Shown piece by piece: positions 46,331 through 55,661 of a stretch of 64,000 bases of DNA (positions are counted from its first letter, which is position 1; each line of letters begins with the position of its first letter). The DNA is from JBBATK01 sp040398805 (GTDB lineage: Bacteria > Bacteroidota > Ignavibacteria > Kapaibacteriales > NICIL-2): assembly GCA_040398805.1 (NCBI GenBank), contig JBBATK010000004.1, positions 62,001-126,000 on the forward strand, given 5' to 3'. A program made the translations under genes and the position numbers. The notes beneath the pieces are model-generated. The model did no database searches. It was not told the origin of the DNA and saw only the letters and a program-made list of their open reading frames with translations.

Positions 46331-46981
46331 ATGATGCATACTATGCGAAGCACACACTCGAGATTCAAAGGCGGGTGGGACATCGGGAACCGACATCCTG
46401 CTCGGCGAAGCGCCCTTCTCCTGATCGTCGTCTGCATGGCCGTGGCCGGTTGTGCACCGTCGGCTCATACTGTCAAGGCCGTGTATGCCACCAAGGAGCG
46501 ACTGCGTTTGGGATTCCGCACCATCGTCGTCAAGGAGCTTGCCGAGCCGTGGAGTGTTTTCGAAAAGATGAGCTACACGCCGGTGTACCGGTTCGAGTTG
46601 TTGGACGAGAACGGACGTCAGACACACGAGTGGATAGGCGCTCTGCATTTCGAGAGATTGATACGGACCATGCCGGAAGCGGTTCGGATGAAAGGCACTA
46701 CCCGAGTCGATTCGTTGCGGTCTCGCAGCGAATGGGAATTCTCCGACACGTTGCGCACGGTGCAGACCACGGACGACATCCCCGTGGTGTTCTGGAGTGT
46801 GGACATCAGCCGCGACGGAGTTCCCGTGGAGGTGCATCGCATCCCTCGCGCCGATGGCATGACCCCGAAGTTGCAGCAGCGTGCGAATGCCGAGTACATG
46901 AATGCCGTGCAAGAGGAAGCCAAGCGGTACGTGTATTATGATATCAAGAGCTTCATCCTTTCGAAAGTGGCGGAATTGTGA
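46331..46981 (+). CDS. Lipoprotein of unknown function between mtaB and truA
   Basis: 216 residues from the first of three close ATGs (46331, 46334, 46343). A basic n-region is followed by LLLIVVCMAVAGC, a lipobox with Cys41, so the protein is probably lipid-anchored in the inner or outer membrane. The remainder is beta-rich with conserved-looking Trp residues, with no motif I recognise. Its TGA overlaps the GTG of truA (GTGA), showing translational coupling. The long n-region suggests the third ATG may be the real start. Confidence 0.7.
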   Translation: MMHTMRSTHSRFKGGWDIGNRHPARRSALLLIVVCMAVAGCAPSAHTVKAVYATKERLRLGFRTIVVKELAEPWSVFEKMSYTPVYRFELLDENGRQTHEWIGALHFERLIRTMPEAVRMKGTTRVDSLRSRSEWEFSDTLRTVQTTDDIPVVFWSVDISRDGVPVEVHRIPRADGMTPKLQQRANAEYMNAVQEEAKRYVYYDIKSFILSKVAEL

Positions 46982-47745
46982 AAACAGTCGTCCTCCGTGT
47001 GGCCTTCGACGGCACCAATTACAGCGGCATGCAGAATCAGCGCAGTGCACCGAGTGTCCAGCAGGAGCTCGAGCGCGCCATGCGGGAGACCATCGGCTAT
47101 CATTGTCACGTCATCGCCGCCGGGCGCACCGATGCCGGTGTCCACGCCCGCGGCATGGTGGTGCACGCGCGCGTGCGGGACGACTGGGGTATCGAGGAGC
47201 ACAAGATCAAGGTGGCCATCAATTCACGTCTGCCCAAAGACATCCGCGTGACGGGCGCACAGCTCCGCGGGGACGATCTGTTCCATGCGAGATTCGATGC
47301 CACCGGTCGTGCCTACAGTTACACGCTCCAGACGCGGGAAGACCCCTTGCATCGATTATATGCGTGGCAGACGCGCTATGTCATCGATGAAGAAGTTTTG
47401 ACCAATAGCGCGAGCATATTCCTCGGTGTTCACAACTTCACCACCTTCTCCAAGAACAATGAGGAGATCCACTCGTACATTTGCACCGTTGAAACCTGCA
47501 AGTGGGAGAAGATCCATGGTCACGAATTCCGCTTGCACATCAAGGCGAATCGTTTCGTGTACGGTATGGTGCGCTCACTTGTCGGCGCCATGGTCGATGC
47601 GGCCAGGGGCAAGAGGAGCATCGATGACCTGCGAACGAGTCTGGCTGCCTGCGACCGACGTTTCGTCAGTCCGTTGGCTCCCGCGGAAGGACTCGTCTTC
47701 GAAGCCGCTACCTATCCCGATGAATTACATGTGGAATTCGTTTGA
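46978..47745 (+). CDS. truA: tRNA pseudouridine synthase A
   Basis: 255 residues, GTG start overlapping the preceding stop. Catalytic Asp52 lies in AAGRTDAGVHARG; VAFDGTNYSGMQNQ and RVKLK-like FRLHIKANRFVYGMVRSLVG are conserved TruA elements. It makes pseudouridine at positions 38-40 of many tRNAs. It acts on the same anticodon arm as MtaB in the same gene run, which may be why they are clustered. The protease gene follows after 58 nt. Confidence 0.95.
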   Translation: MKTVVLRVAFDGTNYSGMQNQRSAPSVQQELERAMRETIGYHCHVIAAGRTDAGVHARGMVVHARVRDDWGIEEHKIKVAINSRLPKDIRVTGAQLRGDDLFHARFDATGRAYSYTLQTREDPLHRLYAWQTRYVIDEEVLTNSASIFLGVHNFTTFSKNNEEIHSYICTVETCKWEKIHGHEFRLHIKANRFVYGMVRSLVGAMVDAARGKRSIDDLRTSLAACDRRFVSPLAPAEGLVFEAATYPDELHVEFV

Positions 47746-47803
47746 CTCATCCGGTCCTTCATGCACGTCCCGACTGCAGGGACCGCGTGCCAACCGTCTC
47801 TTC

Positions 47804-48595
47804 ATGAAGACGGGACTTGGCGTGGTCTGCATGCTCGTTTTGGCTCTGAGCGGTTGCAGTGACTTCAATGTGTTTCCCATATCGCAGGATGTGGCCCTCG
47901 GTGCGAACATCGATAAAGAGTTGCGCTCCAATACGCGGGAGTACCCTGTGTACGGAGATGCGGTGCTACGGAAGTACGTACAGGACATTGTGGATCGGCT
48001 CACATCGGTGCCCGACGTGAAGTACAGGAAAGAGTTTCCTTACACAGTGACAATACTGGACGAGCCGAAGACGATCAACGCTTTCTGCACGCCGGGCGGA
48101 TACATCTACGTGTATACCGGACTTCTCAAGACGCTCGACAACGAAGCATCCCTTGCCGCCGTGCTCGGTCATGAGATTGCGCACGCCGAGTGCAGGCATA
48201 GTACGGAGCGCATGACCAAAGCCCTGGGCGCTCAGATCCTCCTTGATGTCGCCTTGGGTACGGATGCATCGCAATCGGCGACGACAGCAGCGAACCTTTT
48301 CACGGGACTCGCCCTGCTGAAGAACAGTAGGGACAATGAAGAAGAAGCCGACGCGAAGTCGTTCCTGTACCTGCAGCATTCCGGTTGGTATCCCGGAGCC
48401 ATACGGTATTTCTTCGAAAAGATCAGCGGCCGTTCGCGCGGCGGATCGTTGGAGCGTTGGACCTCGACGCATCCTTTGCCGCAGGATCGTATCGAGGCGA
48501 CCGAGCAAAGAGTGGCGGCCGCGAAGCTTCCGCCACCGACGGAAGCCCAGCTGCGTTCCGTTTCCTACATGGAGATGCGCAAGCGCATACGATAA
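47804..48595 (+). CDS. M48-family metalloprotease lipoprotein
   Basis: 263 residues from the ATG at 47804, where a lipoprotein signal begins (lipobox LALSGC, Cys18). Zinc site HEIAH at 123-127 with Glu179 in NEEEADAKS. NAFCTPGGYIYVYTGLL is the substrate-cleft strand typical of BepA/LoiP-like M48B enzymes, which degrade or help fold outer-membrane proteins. A membrane-bound periplasmic quality-control role is likely. It is shorter than BepA and has no TPR domain. The frame is open further upstream, but overlaps truA. Confidence 0.9.
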   Translation: MKTGLGVVCMLVLALSGCSDFNVFPISQDVALGANIDKELRSNTREYPVYGDAVLRKYVQDIVDRLTSVPDVKYRKEFPYTVTILDEPKTINAFCTPGGYIYVYTGLLKTLDNEASLAAVLGHEIAHAECRHSTERMTKALGAQILLDVALGTDASQSATTAANLFTGLALLKNSRDNEEEADAKSFLYLQHSGWYPGAIRYFFEKISGRSRGGSLERWTSTHPLPQDRIEATEQRVAAAKLPPPTEAQLRSVSYMEMRKRIR

Positions 48596-48644
48596 GGATG
48601 ATGAAGCTGACGGAGCTAGGTATGAATGAAAGGAGAGAGATTCG

Positions 48645-49439
48645 ATGACCGCAGGAGAAAAGACGAGACGTATCCAGGAATCGACGAGCATGCTGTGCGT
48701 AGGCCTTGACACTAGTGTGGAGAGACTGCCTGAGGGATTGCCTCGAACGCTTGATGGCATGGTGAGCTTCAATCGTCATATCATCGAGGCGACGAAGGAC
48801 CTGTGCTGTGCGTACAAGATCAACTTCGCGTTCTACGAACAGTACGGTCACGAAGGGATGACGGCGCTCGAGCAGACCGCGGCTCTTCTGCCTTCAACGC
48901 ATATCCGTATCGCCGATGCGAAGAGAGGTGACATCGGAAATACGGCCGAAGCATATGCGCGTTCCGTTTTCGAGCACATGCCCTTCGATGCCGTAACGGT
49001 GAGTCCGTACATGGGACATGATTCCGTGACACCGTTCCTGGCCTATGCCGACAAACTCGTGTTCATTCTCGCCTTGACGTCGAATCCCGGTTCGCATGAG
49101 TTCCAACGACTACAACTGGCGGGCAGACCGCTCTACCAAATCGTCATGGACGCTGCTCTCGACTGGGCGGGTCCGGCTGAACGCGGTTTCGTGGTAGGGG
49201 CTACACATCCTCAGGAGCTCGAGGCCATTCGCACGCGCCATCCGCACGTTCCGCTGCTCATACCGGGGGTGGGTGCCCAAGGTGGCGACCCTGTCGCACT
49301 CCGTCTCGCCAACGGGAACGGTCCTGCGTTCATCAATTCCTCTCGAGCCATCCTGTATGCCTCGAGCGGAGCCGACTTCGCGGAGCGTGCGCGCGAGGTT
49401 GCGCTCAGCACCGCAGCGGACCTCAAGTCCTCCGCTTGA
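48645..49439 (+). CDS. pyrF: Orotidine 5'-phosphate decarboxylase, type 2
   Basis: 264 residues, with an AGGAGAG-like ribosome-binding site (AAAGGAGAGAGATTCG) ahead of the ATG. The catalytic Asp-Lys-Asp array is Asp91, Lys93 and Asp96 in DAKRGDIGNTAEAYA, which defines the type 2 (MTB-like) branch; Ser/Gly-rich PGVGAQGGD binds the phosphate. It performs the last step of UMP synthesis. It is 49 nt after the protease gene on the same strand. A 201-nt spacer with no clear gene follows; a weak 6-bp hairpin near 49471 is not convincing as a terminator. Confidence 0.95.
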   Translation: MTAGEKTRRIQESTSMLCVGLDTSVERLPEGLPRTLDGMVSFNRHIIEATKDLCCAYKINFAFYEQYGHEGMTALEQTAALLPSTHIRIADAKRGDIGNTAEAYARSVFEHMPFDAVTVSPYMGHDSVTPFLAYADKLVFILALTSNPGSHEFQRLQLAGRPLYQIVMDAALDWAGPAERGFVVGATHPQELEAIRTRHPHVPLLIPGVGAQGGDPVALRLANGNGPAFINSSRAILYASSGADFAERAREVALSTAADLKSSA

Positions 49440-49640
49440 AGGCGATTCTGCTATCCGCACCCGCAACGGAACACCGTTTGTCCGTTTCTTAAGAATCCAT
49501 CCTCCGCTCCCGCCTATCCGTTCCTGCGTTCGTGAACATCGAACCTCTTGCGTGCGCATGGTCGGTTTGTGAGTCAGCACTCTTGGTGCACCAGCCATCC
49601 CGCTCTTCGAATGATGTGTCAACCACAAGGAGATCATGAG

Positions 49641-50783
49641 ATGAGAGCGACAGATTCCATTCCCGAACAGCATTTGCAGCGTGCCGTTCAGCGCGTGCTG
49701 GGCAATCCGGGGAACGTGTACGCCACCCAATGCGGTAAACGGTTGCAGGTTTTGGCGCCGGGAAGAGTGAATGTGCACGAAGGACCCGATTACCTGGATA
49801 TGGCATTGCTCCTTGATGCGCGCGTCGTCGTGGGGGCAGGGGAGTTCCACCGACGCAGCAGCGATTGGCTTGCCCACGATCACGACGCCAACATCCTGTA
49901 TTCGAACGTGGTGCTTCATATCGTTCTGGAGCACGACGGGAGAGGTCGCGAATCGGGCTCCGGCAGGACCATCCCCGTGCTCGTTCTCGATTCGTCGAAA
50001 GTCGTGGCATGTCTTCACGGCGGTACGAACGGTGGAGCCGAGGATGTGGCAGAGGAGATCCATGCGTATGCGTTGATACGGCTGTTGCGTCTCACCGCAG
50101 AGCATACCGAACGGCTGTCATTACGCACCATCGCCGAGGTGCTGCCGTGGTCTGTGGAGTCCTTCCTTCGGCGCTACGCGCAGAAGCGTCATCGACCAGC
50201 AGCGGACAGGTACTACCTGGAGCGGGTGGTCGCCCATGTACCCTACTCGCCGCATCAGCGCTTCGTTGCCGCGATCGCCCGCGGCGAGGTGCACCGCGTG
50301 CATGAGGCGCTGCGGCAGCTCGTGTCCACGAGCATCGCGGGGGAGGGAGAGCATCTGCGACGGGAGATCATTCTGAACTGTGTCATTCCGTGTTGCCTGG
50401 CGGTGGCCAGGGACGAAGCGCGCATCGGCATCTTCGATTGGTACTGGAGCCTGGAGGCGCTCTATGCGTACGGAAGCCTCACCCGTATCTTCCGAGGATC
50501 GTCCCAACGATATGTCTGGCAACAACAAGGCATGCTCGAGATTGCCCGTGAACGGTCCAAAGACGTACGCCTGCATGAGACGGTGATACCGTACGGCGGC
50601 GATCGCTCGATGGCACGCGAGGTGGGGCGAGCGATTGATGACGAAGTGACGCAGGGAACGGATGGATGGGCGAGAGTGGGGACGGAGGACGAAACGGACG
50701 CAGTCTCCATCGGCAACCCTTCGGATACGTCTGCCGCCACCCGTGCTGACGAGCCGACGGGACCGCTCCCGATGGGGCTGTGA
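49641..50783 (+). CDS. DUF2851 family protein
   Basis: 380 residues from the ATG at 49641, preceded by AAGGAG. The early segment GRVNVHEGPDYLDMALLLD...GAGEFHRRSSDWLAHDHDAN matches the DUF2851 signature (GPDF...GxVExHxxxSDWxxHxH). Its acidic and histidine residues recall a nuclease-like centre, but no activity is established that I know of. The family is widespread in Bacteroidota and nearby phyla. The C-terminal 60 residues are acidic and low in complexity, probably disordered. Confidence 0.85.
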   Translation: MRATDSIPEQHLQRAVQRVLGNPGNVYATQCGKRLQVLAPGRVNVHEGPDYLDMALLLDARVVVGAGEFHRRSSDWLAHDHDANILYSNVVLHIVLEHDGRGRESGSGRTIPVLVLDSSKVVACLHGGTNGGAEDVAEEIHAYALIRLLRLTAEHTERLSLRTIAEVLPWSVESFLRRYAQKRHRPAADRYYLERVVAHVPYSPHQRFVAAIARGEVHRVHEALRQLVSTSIAGEGEHLRREIILNCVIPCCLAVARDEARIGIFDWYWSLEALYAYGSLTRIFRGSSQRYVWQQQGMLEIARERSKDVRLHETVIPYGGDRSMAREVGRAIDDEVTQGTDGWARVGTEDETDAVSIGNPSDTSAATRADEPTGPLPMGL

Positions 50784-50794
50784 GCGGTCTTGGC

Positions 50795-50802
50795 TATCTT
50801 TG
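50795..50802 (+). promoter_or_regulatory. Bacteroidota-type -7 element (TATCTTTG) for the 50.8-55.6 kb operon
   Basis: An exact TAnnTTTG match 36 nt before the ATG at 50839 and just after the DUF2851 stop. It is identical to the rplS -7 element. No clear -33 TTTG. Confidence 0.48.
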
Positions 50803-50838
50803 CAGACGTCGTTTCGATAACTTCTTCACACAGACCAC

Positions 50839-51867
50839 ATGACGCAGACATATTCCTTGGTGACGGGAGCGAATGGTGAAATCGGACATTCCCTGTTGGA
50901 GGCACTGCACGCGGAAGGGAAGAGCATCATCGCGGTGGACCTTCAGCCGTTCTCGGATTCCGCTGCTGCCCTTTGCGCACGCACCTACAGCGGTGCCATG
51001 GGCGATATCACGAATCCCGATCTCTACAAGGACCTGTCGAACGACGATGTCACCGAGGTGTATCACCTGGCCGCGTTGCTGTCGACGAGCGCGGAGAAGA
51101 ATCCGCCGCTTGCACAGACCGTGAATGTCGGTGGAACCCTGCAGTTGCTTGAATACGCGCGCATGACCGGTAAGCGACTCGGCACGCCGGTCGTCTTCAT
51201 GTTCCCGAGCACGATCGCCGTGTATGGTTTTCCTACCCTCGAAGAGAAGACACGTGCGGGCAGAGTGGACGAGACTCAAGGATTGCAGCCGCGGACCATG
51301 TATGGCATCAACAAGCTGTATTGCGAAAATCTCGGTGCCTATTTCGATGAGTTGTACATGCAATTGGCACCGGACAAAGAGTCGGGGTGGGTGGACTTTC
51401 GCGGGGTGCGATTCCCGGGATTGATTTCGGCGTTCACCGTTCCCACCGGCGGCACGAGCGACTACGCACCGGAGATGGTCCATGCGGCTGCCCAAGGCAA
51501 ACCGTACGCATGCTTCGTGCGTCCCGATGCTCGCATACCCTTCATGGCCATGCCCGACGGTGTCCGTGCGTTGCTCGAACTTCGCGCCGCACCGAAATCC
51601 AAACTCACGCGTCACATCTACAACATCGGTGCCTTTGCGCCATCGGCCGACGAGATTCGCCAGCAGGTTCAAGCGATGTTCCCCTCGGCGGAGATCACCT
51701 TCAGTACTCATCCTCATCGTCAGGCGATCGTGGACTCGTGGTGCATGGATGTCAACGACGATGCGGCGCAGGCGGATTGGGGATGGAAAGCCGCCTACGA
51801 CTTCTCTCGCACGTTCACGGAATACCTTGCGCCGCACATAACCAAGAGATATGCAAGCGGTATCTGA
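50839..51867 (+). CDS. SDR-type L-threonine 3-dehydrogenase or related epimerase
   Basis: 342 residues. The NAD-binding motif is TGANGEIG (about 9-16), with the catalytic Ser of FPSTIAVYG and the YGINK Tyr-Lys pair of extended short-chain dehydrogenases. The segment RFPGLISAFTVPTGGTSDYAPEM is characteristic of GalE-like L-threonine dehydrogenases, which turn threonine into 2-amino-3-oxobutyrate. A nucleotide-sugar epimerase role is less likely but not excluded. Its 3' end overlaps the next gene by 17 nt if that gene starts at its first ATG. Confidence 0.82.
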   Translation: MTQTYSLVTGANGEIGHSLLEALHAEGKSIIAVDLQPFSDSAAALCARTYSGAMGDITNPDLYKDLSNDDVTEVYHLAALLSTSAEKNPPLAQTVNVGGTLQLLEYARMTGKRLGTPVVFMFPSTIAVYGFPTLEEKTRAGRVDETQGLQPRTMYGINKLYCENLGAYFDELYMQLAPDKESGWVDFRGVRFPGLISAFTVPTGGTSDYAPEMVHAAAQGKPYACFVRPDARIPFMAMPDGVRALLELRAAPKSKLTRHIYNIGAFAPSADEIRQQVQAMFPSAEITFSTHPHRQAIVDSWCMDVNDDAAQADWGWKAAYDFSRTFTEYLAPHITKRYASGI

Positions 51868-53350
51868 ACCATTCATGCATGCGACTCCTGACGACGGTTC
51901 GTCGACGAGATTCGCCGACGCCGTCGTGCTTCTGTTTGCATTCCCCATAGCCTATGCGGTGTCGCCGTTCCACTTGTTCAGCTTCGATACGGTGCTTATC
52001 TCTCTGTGCGACCTCGGCATAAGCTTTTTCAGTCTTATGGTGATCATCCGTGCCGTTACAGGACGTCGCGTCATGCGGCTGCCTATGGACATTCCCACAT
52101 CGGCCCTGCTCGCCCTCATGTTCGCGGCCCTTTGCAGCATCATTCCTCCACTGCTCTCAGGCAGTCCAGCGTACCTGCAGCAATACCTGAAGTCCACCAT
52201 GCACTTTGCCTACATGTGGCTGTTTGCCGTGTGTTGTGCGGCAACGGTCGTGAAGCCCGAAGTCCTTGTCATGCTGTTCCGCGTGTTCGTCGTTCTCGCC
52301 ATTCCGATCAACATCTTCGGTATCTACCAAGTTCCCGCCCGGGCCTTCGACTGGCCCTTGGCATGGATAGAATACTCGGGCAGTGCGGTGAAGCAGACGA
52401 ATCAGCTGTCACTCGAATTCGATGGGTTCTTCCGGGCCACCTCCATTTTCAGTGAACCTTCTGCCTTCGCCATTTTCACGATGACGACGGCGATCATTCT
52501 CCTGGTACCGCACCTGTTCTACAACAAACGAATAGTGGAAAACAGGGTCCTGTTCTATCTCTCGCTCTACACCAGTTTCATCAGCATGTTCTTGACGTTT
52601 TCCTTGACGATCGTTTTGCAGTTCGCAGGATTCATCGTGGCCGTCTTTCTTCTTTCCCGCAGGTCAACGGTGAAGAAATTGCTGACGATGTTCTCCGTCA
52701 TGACCGTCGTCTTCGTCGGCACGAACGTCGCTATCTCCACCTACGCGGGCTCGGATCTGTTCGACTTGTATTTCCGTCGTGTGGCTAGCAACATCGTGGG
52801 TGAAGACAAGATAGAGGCGGTGTCGGGCGATTCGTTCGGCGTGCGCGCCGATGCCCAGAAAGCGGCGATCTCCATCTGGAAGGCGAACCCGATTCTCGGG
52901 TCGGGCTTCGGATGCCTAGGCTACGTGCGAAGCAACGAGGGGTTGTTCGGCGTGAACGCCTTGCAGATGTACCTGTTCACGTTCGCAACAACGGGTGCCT
53001 TGGGCGGACTTGCCATCGTCGTGTACACCTTCGGACTGAGCATCGGCCTGATGCGCGTGCTCATTCGACGACAGCGCGAACGCACCGATTCGGCGGTCAT
53101 CGGCTCGGAGGACATCGTCTTGGCGATTGCCGCATTCCTCTGCTGTAATGAGGCTGTTCACGGCCTCTCCTCGGACGATCTTATCCTGCAATATCACTGG
53201 GTGGTCATGGGAGTCGTGAGCCTTGTGTACTATCATCCCCGTCTGAACGTCGTTCGGGGCACGTCGGTCGTTGTGCTCGCATTCCGGCCGTCAGCCCGCG
53301 TCTCGCTGTTCGAAGCAGGGAAATCGTTAACCGAAAGGAAGAGTGCGTGA
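51851..53350 (+). CDS. O-antigen ligase/Wzy-like polytopic membrane protein
   Basis: 499 residues with about ten to twelve hydrophobic helices and a large loop (about residues 330-385) containing DSFGVRADAQKAAISIWKANPILGSGFG, the pattern (R...A......P..G.G.G) seen in WaaL/Wzy O-antigen ligase-like proteins. It probably handles lipid-linked glycans at the periplasmic face; the exact reaction (ligation or polymerisation) cannot be told. It sits inside a housekeeping operon: overlapping the dehydrogenase upstream and folD downstream (GTGA). An ATG at 51875 is an alternative start. Confidence 0.78.
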   Translation: MQAVSEPFMHATPDDGSSTRFADAVVLLFAFPIAYAVSPFHLFSFDTVLISLCDLGISFFSLMVIIRAVTGRRVMRLPMDIPTSALLALMFAALCSIIPPLLSGSPAYLQQYLKSTMHFAYMWLFAVCCAATVVKPEVLVMLFRVFVVLAIPINIFGIYQVPARAFDWPLAWIEYSGSAVKQTNQLSLEFDGFFRATSIFSEPSAFAIFTMTTAIILLVPHLFYNKRIVENRVLFYLSLYTSFISMFLTFSLTIVLQFAGFIVAVFLLSRRSTVKKLLTMFSVMTVVFVGTNVAISTYAGSDLFDLYFRRVASNIVGEDKIEAVSGDSFGVRADAQKAAISIWKANPILGSGFGCLGYVRSNEGLFGVNALQMYLFTFATTGALGGLAIVVYTFGLSIGLMRVLIRRQRERTDSAVIGSEDIVLAIAAFLCCNEAVHGLSSDDLILQYHWVVMGVVSLVYYHPRLNVVRGTSVVVLAFRPSARVSLFEAGKSLTERKSA

Positions 53351-54228
53351 TACTGATCGATGGCAAATACACGGCTGCATGCATCCGTGAGGAACTCCGT
53401 TTGGACATCCTGAAACGCGTCGAGTCCGGTCGTTCCATTCCGGGACTTGCCTTGCTGTTGGTGGGAGACAATCCCGCGTCTGCGGTATATGTGGGCGGGA
53501 AGGACAAGGCATGCAAGGAGATCGGCATGGAGTCCACCATTCTTCGCCTGCCGGCGACGACGTCCGAGGAGGACGTCTTGCGCATCCTTGCGGAGTGGAA
53601 TGCCGATGCGTCGATCCACGGCATCCTGGTGCAGTTGCCGTTACCCAAACATATCGATGAGCAGCGGGTGATCATGGCCATCGACCCGCACAAGGACGTG
53701 GACGGATTTCATCCCGAGAACGTCGGACGGTTGTCGTTGGGACTTCCCGGATTCCTTCCATGTACGCCGGCCGGAGTCGTCGAGCTTTTGAAGCGGTACT
53801 CCATTCCTACCCGTGGTCGTCATGCCGTCGTGGTAGGACGCAGCAATATCGTGGGCAAGCCCATGGCGAGCCTGCTCATGCGCAAGGGCCAGGGGGGTGA
53901 TGCTGTCGTCACCGTCTGTCACTCTGCTGCTCCGGACCTGCGGACGTACACGACCCAGGCGGATATCCTCATTGCGGCTGTCGGTGTTCCCCACCTGCTC
54001 GGGCCGGACGATGTCAAGGACGGCGCCGTGGTGATCGATGTCGGCATGAACAGGATAGAGGATCCGTCCCGCAGCAGTGGAACGCGACTGGTAGGAGACG
54101 TAGACTTTGACGCGGTAGCACCGAAGTGCTCCGCCATTACTCCGGTGCCCGGAGGTGTGGGACCCATGACCATCGCCATGTTGTTGCGCAATACCTTGAG
54201 AGCGGCGGAAAACGGAGATGATGAATGA
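53347..54228 (+). CDS. folD: Methylenetetrahydrofolate dehydrogenase/cyclohydrolase
   Basis: 293 residues, GTG start overlapping the upstream stop. The catalytic Tyr48-x3-Lys52 of YVGGKDKAC, the LPLPKHID loop, GRSNIVGKPMASLL for NADP and PVPGGVGPMTIAML near the end are all in place. It converts 5,10-methylene- to 10-formyl-tetrahydrofolate in one-carbon metabolism. It overlaps the pseudouridine synthase gene by ATGA, so expression is tightly coupled. Confidence 0.96.
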   Translation: MILIDGKYTAACIREELRLDILKRVESGRSIPGLALLLVGDNPASAVYVGGKDKACKEIGMESTILRLPATTSEEDVLRILAEWNADASIHGILVQLPLPKHIDEQRVIMAIDPHKDVDGFHPENVGRLSLGLPGFLPCTPAGVVELLKRYSIPTRGRHAVVVGRSNIVGKPMASLLMRKGQGGDAVVTVCHSAAPDLRTYTTQADILIAAVGVPHLLGPDDVKDGAVVIDVGMNRIEDPSRSSGTRLVGDVDFDAVAPKCSAITPVPGGVGPMTIAMLLRNTLRAAENGDDE

Positions 54229-54995
54229 AGAGAACCTCGCTGACGATCCTATCGGAAGACAACGACATCGTCGTCGTCAACAAACCTTCCGGACTATTGT
54301 CCATTCCGGACCGTTTCAAGAAGGATGAGCCGAACATCCGGCGTATTCTTGAAGAGAAGTACGGAAAGATCTTCGTCGTGCACCGCCTTGACAAGGACAC
54401 GAGCGGTGTCATGGTGTTCGCTCGGCACGCAGACTCCCATCGGAACCTCTCGATGCAGTTCGAACATCATAGCATCGACAAGAGGTATCTGGCGATCATG
54501 GCCGGTGTCATGACGAAGGACGATGTCGATATCGACATCCCATTGATGCCGAACCCTCGTGTTCCGGGAACGATGATGCCGTCGGCCAGAGGCAAAGCGT
54601 CGCACACCTCCGTCCACGTACTCGAGCGGTTCCGCGTAGCCACGTACGTGGAGTGTCAGCTCAAGACCGGCCGGCAGCACCAGTTGCGCGTGCACTGCGC
54701 CGCCATCGGTTTTCCGCTGCTCGTGGATGCCACCTACGGTCGCTCCTCGGAGTTTCGCCTTTCGCAGATCAAGCGTCGGTATCGCTTGCAAAAGGACGTG
54801 GAGGAGCAACCCATCATGTCCAGAACCACCCTGCACGCCCATTCGCTGAGTTTTACCCACCCGGGTTCGGGCGAAGCGTGTACTTTTGTAGCTGATCCGC
54901 CTAAGGATTTTAAAGCGCTCCTGACCGTGCTTCGCAAATATTCTGCGTCCATGTCAGCGCCTGTTCCGCTTGGGGGCGATCGCAGTCAACTGTGA
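54225..54995 (+). CDS. RluA-family RNA pseudouridine synthase
   Basis: 256 residues. Catalytic Asp56 lies in VHRLDKDTSGVMVFAR; LKTGRQHQLRVH is the other RluA motif. There is no N-terminal S4 domain, so it is the short RluA/RluC-like form. Target (23S rRNA or tRNA) cannot be read from sequence. It is coupled to folD by a 4-nt overlap, and adk follows after 18 nt. A TACTTTTG at 54881 near its 3' end might serve adk, but it could be chance. Confidence 0.92.
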   Translation: MKRTSLTILSEDNDIVVVNKPSGLLSIPDRFKKDEPNIRRILEEKYGKIFVVHRLDKDTSGVMVFARHADSHRNLSMQFEHHSIDKRYLAIMAGVMTKDDVDIDIPLMPNPRVPGTMMPSARGKASHTSVHVLERFRVATYVECQLKTGRQHQLRVHCAAIGFPLLVDATYGRSSEFRLSQIKRRYRLQKDVEEQPIMSRTTLHAHSLSFTHPGSGEACTFVADPPKDFKALLTVLRKYSASMSAPVPLGGDRSQL

Positions 54996-55013
54996 CCTTT
55001 TACTCTACGGGTT

Positions 55014-55565
55014 ATGTTTCTCATTCTCTTTGGTGCACCGGGCGTCGGTAAAGGAACTCAGGCAGAGGTACTCGCGCGTCGTACCGGGCTTCCTCATCTC
55101 TCCACGGGCGATGAATTCCGCCGGAACATTCAGGGAGGCACGGAGCTTGGTGTCCGAGTCCGCCAGATCGTCGACTCCGGGCAGCTCGTGCCGGACGACT
55201 TGGTCGTCGAGATCGTGGTCAGCGCGCTCGAGCGCGATACATATGCCGACGGATGCATCTTCGACGGCTTTCCTCGTACCCTTCATCAAGCGCAGAAGCT
55301 CGATGAGATACTTGCCCTGAAACATCAATCGATCTCCATGGTTATTAACATTGAGGTCCCGGAAAGCGATATCATCGAGCGTCTCATGAAACGTGGCCGT
55401 CAGGATGACAACGAGGAGGTGATTCGTCACCGACTGCATGTGTATGAGGAGCAGACATCCCCTTTGGTCAGGTACTACCGCGATCAGGGAAAGCTGCACA
55501 GCATTGATGGCAGTGCCGATGTGGATACCGTGAACGAATCGATCATGGGTCTGCTTCCCGCATGA
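55014..55565 (+). CDS. adk: Adenylate kinase
   Basis: 183 residues. P-loop GAPGVGKGT at 7-15, LSTGDEFRRNI and FDGFPRT are signatures. The lid is short (MKRGRQDDNEEVIRHRL), without the four zinc-binding cysteines found in many Gram-positive enzymes; Bacteroidota versions are also short. It interconverts ATP, AMP and ADP. It is the last gene of the 50.8-55.6 kb run. Confidence 0.95.
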   Translation: MFLILFGAPGVGKGTQAEVLARRTGLPHLSTGDEFRRNIQGGTELGVRVRQIVDSGQLVPDDLVVEIVVSALERDTYADGCIFDGFPRTLHQAQKLDEILALKHQSISMVINIEVPESDIIERLMKRGRQDDNEEVIRHRLHVYEEQTSPLVRYYRDQGKLHSIDGSADVDTVNESIMGLLPA

Positions 55566-55661
55566 ATCCTCGCTTCGCCGATGGGGCGGAGAACACGATA
55601 ACCCGGACTTGTCCGTTGACAACCGTAGGCATTTTCTCTTTCTTCATTTGATCATTTCCCT

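Noticed and set aside
44860..46437. Minus-strand ORF of 525 residues opposite mtaB
   Set aside because: MtaB is unmistakable on the plus strand, and the antisense product shows the low-complexity Arg/Asp/His pattern of a shadow frame.
49471..49493. Possible terminator hairpin after pyrF
   Set aside because: Only a 6-bp stem (AACGGA/TCCGTT) with a mixed tail; too weak to call.
54881..54888. TACTTTTG as an adk promoter
   Set aside because: It lies inside the pseudouridine synthase gene, 125 nt from adk, and has no -33 partner; chance is likely.
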